This document shows positions 59,414 through 64,000 of a DNA stretch of 64,000 nt, one piece after another. The first letter of the stretch is position 1; every line of letters starts with the position of its first letter. The position numbers were made by a program, and so were the translations under genes. The notes beneath the pieces are model-generated. The model had not been told where the DNA came from. It saw only the letters and a program-made list of their open reading frames with translations, and searched no databases. Origin of the DNA: Nocardia albiluteola (GTDB lineage: Bacteria; Actinomycetota; Actinomycetes; Mycobacteriales; Mycobacteriaceae); contig NZ_JAHKNI010000016.1 of the NCBI RefSeq assembly GCF_018860155.1, positions 124,001 through 188,000 on the forward strand, written 5' to 3'.

Positions 59414-62400
59414 TCAAGGTGGGTTCGGCGCGGCGGAGGGTGGCGGCTGCGCCGGATTCGCCGGTTCGGCGCTCGGCCCACCGCTATCCGTTTCGGTCGA
59501 CCACTTCGCCAGCGGATCGCGTACCTCCTCGCGCTCGGTCGGCGTCATCCGCCCGCGTTCGGTCCGCCGCCGGAACGGGTACGCGGGATCCGCCGGTGCT
59601 GCCTGTGCTTGCGGCGTCGGGCCGGTCGTGTCGTCGCTCTGCGGCGTCGCGACCACGGACTCCGGTTGTCGCGCTGCGGATTCCGTGAGCGTGGTGGGCT
59701 CCGGGGCAGGCGGGAACACGATGGCGTGCCGAAGAATTCCGGGCGCACGATCGAGTTCCGCCGGTGTCGGTATGAGCCATTCGCCGGTCTGCGGATGGGA
59801 CTTGCGGATAACGCCGTCGTGCCCCAGGTGCAGAACATACAGCTGCCCGTTCTCGAAGCCGTGCCCGTCGCCGGTGAAGCTGATATCGGCCACCACCGCC
59901 GATGAGCCGGGGCCCAATTCGGACAGTTTCCCGGCCACCGTGCGGAGTTGTTTGTACTTCGTGTGGACGAAGCGTTCGTGCACTCGGAAGATCTCCGAAT
60001 CGGCCGCATCCGCCAGTGCATGCAGAGTAACTTTTTCCCCCAGGTCGGTACGGAACATCTCCCGGCCGTACAGCTGCCGTAACACGGCAGCCACCGGACC
60101 GGTGCTGAGCGGGAGCTCGGCCGGCAACGCATACCGCCGCGGCAACTGCACCCGATCCCGCGGGCCGTCGGGGCGGCCCGGTGGGCCCGTGATCGGGCCC
60201 CGGGGTTTGTCATCGCCGGGCGCCACCGCCTCGCCGGGTAGTCCGAGCTCGGCCGGCAGTCCCTCCATCGGCAGCTGCTCGCCACTATCGGTGTCCCGCA
60301 ACGGAATAGCCCACGCCATGTCGGGGGCGTCGTATTGCTGTTCCTCGTGGTCGCGCCAATCTTCGTAGGCCATCACGTGCTGGGGTGCGAGGTCGTCGTA
60401 GACCACGACCTCGCTGCCGGCTCCGACGAGCCGGATGACGTGCCGTCGTCCTCCTTGCCGCAGGACGACGACCGCGCCGTCCATCGCGCCGGCGCGGATC
60501 GCCGCGACGAGCGGTTCGAGCGGTTTGCGTGCCTGCTCGCCGAGCATGATCGGGGCGAAGCCGCAGCCGTTGTCCGGGGTGACGCCGACGAGCCTTTCCA
60601 GGCGGCGATAGTCGGGGGTGGCGGCCGGATCCAGCAGTGCGGCACCGGTTCCCGCTGCCGGCCGGGTCAGGCCGAGCGCCTCCTCCCACCCGCTGACCTT
60701 CCGCACGCAGCGTGTCAGCGTGGCTTCCGGATCATCGGCCCGGGCCGAAACGGTTCCCGCCGAGTCGGCCGCCCGCAGGCCCGGGGAGAGCTCGATCCAC
60801 ACCTTCTGCCCGCCCCGGCGGGCCGCGGCGCCGAGGGTACGGGCCGACGAGCGCAGCGCCTCGCGGCCGGCGGGGGTGAGCCACGGGCCGGTCGGTGGGT
60901 CGGCGGTGTGTACCGCGATGCGCACCGCCCCGTCCGTGAGCGGACGAAACCATAGCATGACCGGGCCGCCGGCGCGGGCGGCGTCTCGCAGGAGTGTGGC
61001 CAGGCCGGCGACGGCCGCGGCGATCTTGTCCTCGTCCATCCAGCCGAGGTCGTGCAGAAATGCGGTGAGGTCGTCGAGTATCGCGGCAACCCGGTTGCGG
61101 TCGTTCGGATCCAGATGGTAAGCGGTGGCGAACTCGTGGGCGAGATAGGCCGCGATCAGATCGTAGTACTGCTCGACCGGGGTTATGCCCGCCCCGGGTG
61201 CGAAGACGTCGAGGTAGTCGCCGCGCTGATGCTCCGGTGCGTTTTCCCAATTCCGGTCCAACCAGGCGTCGTGCACGGGCTCGCCCGCGAAGTGCAGCCG
61301 GGAACGGCGGATCATCGTGGGGTCGGGCTGGAGTGCGCCATCCTCGTCCAGGTACAGCAGATCCTCGAGGTCGGGATCGCCGGGCTTCGGACGCAGGTCC
61401 GCGCCCTGGACATGGGCGTGCCAGATGGCATCGTAGGCGACGAGGGCGGTGGCCGCGTTCTCGGCCCGGCCGTCGCGGGGCATGTCCTCATCCGCATACG
61501 CCGCGGCGTTGAATTCCCATTCACCGCTGGCAGTTTCGCGTACCTGATCATCGCCGGCATCGAGATGTTCTCGGACCCAGTCGACATCGGTTGTCGGCTT
61601 CCATCGAGTGGCGTATTTGCGCCCGGCGCGCCACAATTCCTGGAGTCCGCCGCTGATATAGCTCAGTGCCGGCGCGGCGTCCCGGTTGACGGGGATGAGA
61701 CCATCGAGCTCGGCGCGCAGGTCGGCGCCCGACCAGGTGGTTCCGTCCTCGGGGGCGATGCCGGCGCCCGGGGCCTGTCGGCCGGTCCGGTGACGCTCCG
61801 GATCGTGTGGGAGGGAAAGGATTCGCTGAAGGCGCGTCGGATCGAGCAGGGTGGGGCGGTGCTCGGCCCTGGAAGTCAGGTCCGCGGCGCCGGCCACGAT
61901 CAGCGCCTGATTGTGCAGGGCCACCGTTGCCTTCCGGGTGCCGGGGTCGGCTAGCGCGTTGTAGCCCTGATGGATCGACATCTGGTGATAGAGGCGGAAT
62001 TCGCGGCTGGGCGGGGGTTCGGCCGCGACGCGGATCGCGCCCCATGCCTCGGTCGCCGGGTCCAGGCCCAGGCCGCGATCGAGTACACGGCCACGCCCAC
62101 CGGGGATGCCCGCGCCCAGATAGGTCAGCCAATCCCGGCCGGACGACAGCACATACACCCTGACGCCGGGACCGAACTCGCTCGCATGAGTCATCGAGCC
62201 CGTTCCGGGTGACCCCGTCAGGATCACCTGATCGATCTCCCCGGCCAGGCGCCCCCCTGCTCCGGCCTCGCAGACGGTGGCCGAACCGTAGCCGTGCCCG
62301 CCCAGCGTGAGCAGATAGCCGCGCGGTCCGCCGCCGGACCAGTATTCCCGGGTTGCGTTGTAGGCGGCGATATCTCGTGCCGTCTCGTATCCGCCGGCCT

Positions 62401-64000
62401 CGGCGTACTTCATAGAGACTGCCTCGACCGTGGGCGCATCGGCCGGGTGGTCGTAGCCGATATTGACGATCGCGGCCATGGCGTTTCCGGGGGCGATGGA
62501 TACCGTCTCCGCGCGTAGCCGCAGGGCGTGGCCCGCGCGGTACCGCAGCGAGCGCAGCGTGGTATCGGTGCCGCCGTTGAGATATGCCGTCGTGGCGGAG
62601 GTTCCGGGCTCGCCGATGGACACGACGGTCCGGCCCTTGCCGCGATATTTCCGCACGTCGAGCGAGATCACCCGGACCTGTGGCGAGCCGGTTTGCCGGG
62701 CCGCCTCCCCTTCCACGTCGGCCAGCTGATCCCGGGCCGCCACCAGGTTCGCCAGCTCCTCATGCTCGGCCGGTGTCAGCCTCCGGCGGTGCCACCCGCT
62801 TCCGGGCCGCCGCTCCAGGAACGATTCGATATCGCGGGTGAGCGACAGGCGGTTGGCGGGGTCCCGCATCTCGTACGGCACCCCGTCGGTGTTGCCGATC
62901 ACGTGTGGCTCCACCCGCAGGATCGCGTCCTGTTCCCCCGGGGTCAGGCTGTCCCACCATGCCGCGTTGCGGAAGGTGCGGGCGCGGGAGGCGGCTACCG
63001 CATCGGCCGGGTCGATCCGATGCAGCAGCGCGGACGGCTGTGCCCCCGGGCCGTAGAAGTCGGCCAGCTTATCCGTTGCGCGCGAGGCGAGTTCGCGTTC
63101 GAGCTCGGTGAGCGGGGGATCCTCGGGCAGGCAGGTGCTCAGGTGTGCGGGCCGGGCGCCCGGTGCCGGGGAGTCGGCGGCGGCAACGCTGTGCGTAGTG
63201 CCTGCGTGTCGTGGATCCTGCGATGCGAGAGTTGCTTGGGAGGCAGGGCCGGAGTTCCCCACCGCGGCCCGGGCGTCGACCAGCCGCTGCTGGGCCGCGG
63301 CCAGGTCGGCGAGGTACTCGAAGACACCGCCGTCAGGCATTCGCGGGCGGGACAAGGCGGTGAGGTAATTGATCTCGGCGTCGCGAAGGGCCTGGTGCGC
63401 ATTAGGGCGGTCGGGAGTGGTGTCGTCCGATGCGAGTAGCTCTCGTGCCTGCTCGGCCTGCTGACGGATCGTCTCGAAGAGCTCGGGCAGTGTCGTGGAC
63501 AGGGATTGAAGGAGATGGCGGTCGTCCATGCCCAGTTCCAGGCGCAGGTCCTGGGAGTATTCCTGACTGAGTAGGTCCCGGGCCATCGCGAAGTTCGGTC
63601 CGAGCCACGGCATTCCGGTGACGTCCATGATCTGTGAGTCCAGCAGGGGCGCCGCGGCGAGGAAGAGGGCCAGCTCGTCGAGCGTGGGCTTGTGTTCGGG
63701 CGCTGTGTCGGCCGCCGGGAAGGTGATCGCGGCGTTGGGGTCCGGGCCGTCGCTCCACCTGGGTAACGGTACGTGCCGCAGCGCGAGCCGAACCAGATCG
63801 GCAAACCGCTGCGCGGTCGCCTCACCATCTCCCAAGAGCCGTCGCAGGTTCTTGGCGTAGGGCTGCTTCAGTTCTGCGCGGATTGAATCTGTCCAATCCA
63901 CGGTCGGATCGGTGGGTTCGTGGGAGCCGGGTGGTGTCTCAGGGGTGGTGGGTTCGGCGGTGTTCTGCGGTGTCTCGGGAGTGGTCGATGCGGAATCGTG
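59414..64000 (-). CDS. Giant multidomain protein, candidate toxin/effector, partial at the right edge
   Basis: The frame is open from the stop at 59414 to the right edge, so at least 1,528 residues are encoded. A GTG at 63901 is not the true start, because the upstream codons continue as a Thr/Pro/Glu-rich linker (TTPETP repeats). The first 400 residues seen are helical. An alpha/beta-hydrolase region of the DUF1023 type follows, with GGHGYGS at about 62285-62303, where the usual Ser nucleophile is Gly. Further on a papain-like arrangement appears: Cys codon 60563, His 60440, Asp 60392-60397. A second papain-fold-like stretch (GDGHGFENG, 59845-59871) has a His but no Cys. A Pro-rich tail ends the protein. 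Actinobacterial proteins of this size with papain-fold (glutamine deamidase) modules are usually polymorphic toxins carried by type VII secretion. Confidence 0.62.
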   Translation of the reverse strand, partial: HDSASTTPETPQNTAEPTTPETPPGSHEPTDPTVDWTDSIRAELKQPYAKNLRRLLGDGEATAQRFADLVRLALRHVPLPRWSDGPDPNAAITFPAADTAPEHKPTLDELALFLAAAPLLDSQIMDVTGMPWLGPNFAMARDLLSQEYSQDLRLELGMDDRHLLQSLSTTLPELFETIRQQAEQARELLASDDTTPDRPNAHQALRDAEINYLTALSRPRMPDGGVFEYLADLAAAQQRLVDARAAVGNSGPASQATLASQDPRHAGTTHSVAAADSPAPGARPAHLSTCLPEDPPLTELERELASRATDKLADFYGPGAQPSALLHRIDPADAVAASRARTFRNAAWWDSLTPGEQDAILRVEPHVIGNTDGVPYEMRDPANRLSLTRDIESFLERRPGSGWHRRRLTPAEHEELANLVAARDQLADVEGEAARQTGSPQVRVISLDVRKYRGKGRTVVSIGEPGTSATTAYLNGGTDTTLRSLRYRAGHALRLRAETVSIAPGNAMAAIVNIGYDHPADAPTVEAVSMKYAEAGGYETARDIAAYNATREYWSGGGPRGYLLTLGGHGYGSATVCEAGAGGRLAGEIDQVILTGSPGTGSMTHASEFGPGVRVYVLSSGRDWLTYLGAGIPGGRGRVLDRGLGLDPATEAWGAIRVAAEPPPSREFRLYHQMSIHQGYNALADPGTRKATVALHNQALIVAGAADLTSRAEHRPTLLDPTRLQRILSLPHDPERHRTGRQAPGAGIAPEDGTTWSGADLRAELDGLIPVNRDAAPALSYISGGLQELWRAGRKYATRWKPTTDVDWVREHLDAGDDQVRETASGEWEFNAAAYADEDMPRDGRAENAATALVAYDAIWHAHVQGADLRPKPGDPDLEDLLYLDEDGALQPDPTMIRRSRLHFAGEPVHDAWLDRNWENAPEHQRGDYLDVFAPGAGITPVEQYYDLIAAYLAHEFATAYHLDPNDRNRVAAILDDLTAFLHDLGWMDEDKIAAAVAGLATLLRDAARAGGPVMLWFRPLTDGAVRIAVHTADPPTGPWLTPAGREALRSSARTLGAAARRGGQKVWIELSPGLRAADSAGTVSARADDPEATLTRCVRKVSGWEEALGLTRPAAGTGAALLDPAATPDYRRLERLVGVTPDNGCGFAPIMLGEQARKPLEPLVAAIRAGAMDGAVVVLRQGGRRHVIRLVGAGSEVVVYDDLAPQHVMAYEDWRDHEEQQYDAPDMAWAIPLRDTDSGEQLPMEGLPAELGLPGEAVAPGDDKPRGPITGPPGRPDGPRDRVQLPRRYALPAELPLSTGPVAAVLRQLYGREMFRTDLGEKVTLHALADAADSEIFRVHERFVHTKYKQLRTVAGKLSELGPGSSAVVADISFTGDGHGFENGQLYVLHLGHDGVIRKSHPQTGEWLIPTPAELDRAPGILRHAIVFPPAPEPTTLTESAARQPESVVATPQSDDTTGPTPQAQAAPADPAYPFRRRTERGRMTPTEREEVRDPLAKWSTETDSGGPSAEPANPAQPPPSAAPNPP

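Overview
The window looks like a chromosome segment, or possibly a very large replicon, of a Nocardia-like actinobacterium of the mycobacterial lineage. The evidence is high G+C, frequent GTG and TTG starts, a complete ESX (type VII) secretion locus with PE, PPE and EspG genes, PknG, a mycobacterial-type acyl-ACP desaturase, and stem-loop terminators without U tracts. No transposase, tRNA, rRNA or CRISPR array was recognised.

Region 1 (1-6300): a multi-pass membrane protein resembling the VirB6/TrbL class, open at the left edge, then three cell-wall hydrolase-like proteins of the NlpC/P60 type. One is membrane-anchored and lacks the usual Cys motif. Region 2 (6300-9300, minus strand) holds an MFS transporter and a lytic-transglycosylase-like protein.

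Region 3 (9500-27300) is an accessory island of ESX-associated genes: a glycine-zipper protein, three EspK-like proteins, an EspB-like fused PE/PPE-type protein, EspL-like and EspH-like proteins, a protein with a bulb-type lectin-like domain, and several modular proteins that share a helical N-terminal domain but differ at the C-terminus (NlpC/P60, degenerate NlpC-like, or none). An acyl-ACP desaturase sits between two inverted paralogues.

Region 4 (27531-45509) is the secretion machine: eccA, eccB, fused eccC, PE, PPE, two WXG100-type genes, espG, an EspI-like ATPase, eccD, mycP, eccE and an EspR-like regulator. Apart from eccA being first, this matches the order of mycobacterial ESX-2. The island next to it carries relatives of ESX-1 substrates and chaperones.

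Region 5 (45591-59254) holds a membrane protein with a discoidin-like domain, a zinc-ribbon membrane protein, a stand-alone relative of the C-terminal part of NAD-glutamate dehydrogenase, an SPFH/zinc-ribbon protein, an asparagine-permease-like transporter, PknG, a MerR regulator, a PAS-like protein, a second SLT-type hydrolase and a soluble sugar-transferase-like protein. Region 6 (59414 to the right edge, minus strand) is one giant protein of at least 1,528 residues with a degenerate alpha/beta-hydrolase and papain-like regions. It is a candidate toxin or effector that continues outside the window.

Two recurrent DNA elements link these regions. TTCCC-N6-GGGAA occurs 34-87 bp before eccA, PE, two espK-like genes, the 45591 gene, pknG and, in near-exact form, two modular genes. 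A 14-bp palindrome of the form CCGYTAWNTARCGG precedes the MFS transporter, the glutamate-dehydrogenase-like gene, the asparagine permease and a secreted protein. These look like two regulons, one for the secretion island and one that may concern nitrogen or metabolite transport.
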